Source: Citrifermentans bremense R1
GTDB taxonomy: Bacteria > Desulfobacterota > Desulfuromonadia > Geobacterales > Geobacteraceae
Length of the DNA: 64,000 bases
Assembly (NCBI RefSeq): GCF_000426865.1
Contig: NZ_AUGE01000006.1
Coordinates: 103,225-167,224, forward strand
Direction: 5' to 3'
Shown here: one piece after another, positions 63,648 through 64,000 of the stretch
Layout of the letters: each line of letters opens with the position of its first letter
Numbering within the stretch: the first letter of the stretch is position 1
Notes under the pieces: generated by a model
What the model saw: only the letters and a program-made list of their open reading frames with translations
The model's database searches: none
What the model was told of the DNA's origin: nothing
Position numbers and translations under genes: made by a program

Positions 63648-64000
63648 TGGACCCCATTTTCAGGACAATAGTTTAAGATGGCGCCTGCGATAAAAGGAGC
63701 AGGCAATGAGCGAACGGAAGCGCAAAAGTTTCACCAGCCAGTACAAGACGAAAGTGGCTCTCGAAGCGATCCGCGGCGTCAAGACGCTGAACGAAATCGC
63801 CCAGGAATTCGGTGTCCATCCGACTCAGGTGGGCGAGTGGAAACGAGAGCTCATCGCGCAGGCGCCAGGCATCTTCGAGACTAAGCGCGGCCCGAAGCCC
63901 GATGATCCGGCGGCCAGTCCGGAGCGGCTTTACTCCGAGATCGGGCGGTTGAAGATGGAACTGGACTGGCTTAAAAAAAAGTCCGGGATCGACCAATAGC
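63648..64000 (+). mobile_element. Left end of an IS3-family insertion sequence, cut by the window edge
   Basis: The outer end starts TGGACCCCATTTTCAGGACA, a typical IS3-type terminal repeat. OrfA follows, and an A8 run at 63973-63980 near its end is a candidate -1 frameshift site into OrfB. OrfB and the right end lie outside the window. Confidence 0.8.
63706..63999 (+). CDS. IS3-family transposase OrfA
   Basis: 97 residues. Helix-turn-helix DNA-binding subunit: KRKSFTSQYKTKVALEAI, then VKTLNEIAQEFGVHPTQVGEWKRELI split across residues 20-50, and a C-terminal leucine-zipper-like helix (RLYSEIGRLKMELDWLKKK). AAAGGAG lies upstream of 63706. The A-rich slippery run before its stop suggests an OrfAB fusion made by frameshifting. 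Confidence 0.9.
   Translation: MSERKRKSFTSQYKTKVALEAIRGVKTLNEIAQEFGVHPTQVGEWKRELIAQAPGIFETKRGPKPDDPAASPERLYSEIGRLKMELDWLKKKSGIDQ

Overview
The window is about 64 kb of GC-rich bacterial chromosome. Its content fits a Geobacteraceae-type member of the Desulfuromonadota (Geobacter, Geomonas or Citrifermentans-like). This assignment is inferred from the combination of a riboswitch-controlled multiheme c-type cytochrome, a Tad/Flp pilus locus, large methyl-accepting chemotaxis proteins, a PEP-CTERM protein with a sigma-54-like promoter nearby, and the housekeeping gene content. No rRNA gene is present to confirm it.

Layout. 1-15.8 kb: genes of the ebo cluster (TatD-like EboB; EboE, EboF and EboC). 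They are split by a 3197-residue secreted PKD-repeat protein, a PEP-CTERM protein and a YdjY-domain protein. 15.8-17.5 kb: a hicAB toxin-antitoxin pair and a TauE/SafE transporter. 17.5-23.4 kb: a chemoreceptor with duplicated cysteine-rich PAS modules, a 742-bp AT-rich intergenic region with four related TGTAWTACA sites, a GH13 glucan-active enzyme and an orphan HigA-like regulator. 23.5-35.5 kb: a minus-strand Tad pilus locus (flp, tadE, cpaB, cpaC, tadG-like, cpaE, cpaF, tadB, tadC) ending in a TonB-like membrane-anchored protein and preceded by an outer-membrane-barrel gene and an Ig-like lipoprotein gene. 36-38.1 kb: a small lipoprotein, a ParD antitoxin relic, tRNA-Cys, pgsA and a lytic transglycosylase.

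38.3-46.8 kb is a plus-strand metabolic block: nadB, chorismate mutase, a stand-alone DAHP-synthase-type ferredoxin-like regulatory domain, glnD, xerD, apgM and an aminotransferase. 47-49 kb holds a six-heme lipoprotein cytochrome on the minus strand, behind two tandem GEMM-I riboswitch/terminator units. By my alignment these differ (A versus G) at the base that discriminates cyclic AMP-GMP from c-di-GMP. This is the most striking regulatory feature of the window.

49.2-53.6 kb: lepB, lepA and a second chemoreceptor. 53.8-55.9 kb: an archaeal-type ornithine cyclodeaminase family gene next to arginase, a probable arginine-to-proline route. 56-57.4 kb: a small lipoprotein, an apparently unannotated ~190-nt RNA gene with its own promoter and terminator, and a beta-carbonic anhydrase. 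57.6-62.2 kb: malic enzyme/phosphotransacetylase with a linked XRE-cupin regulator, a DUF1858 protein, coaD and rsmD. 62.4-64 kb: a dGTPase-family gene and the left end of an IS3-family element cut by the window edge.
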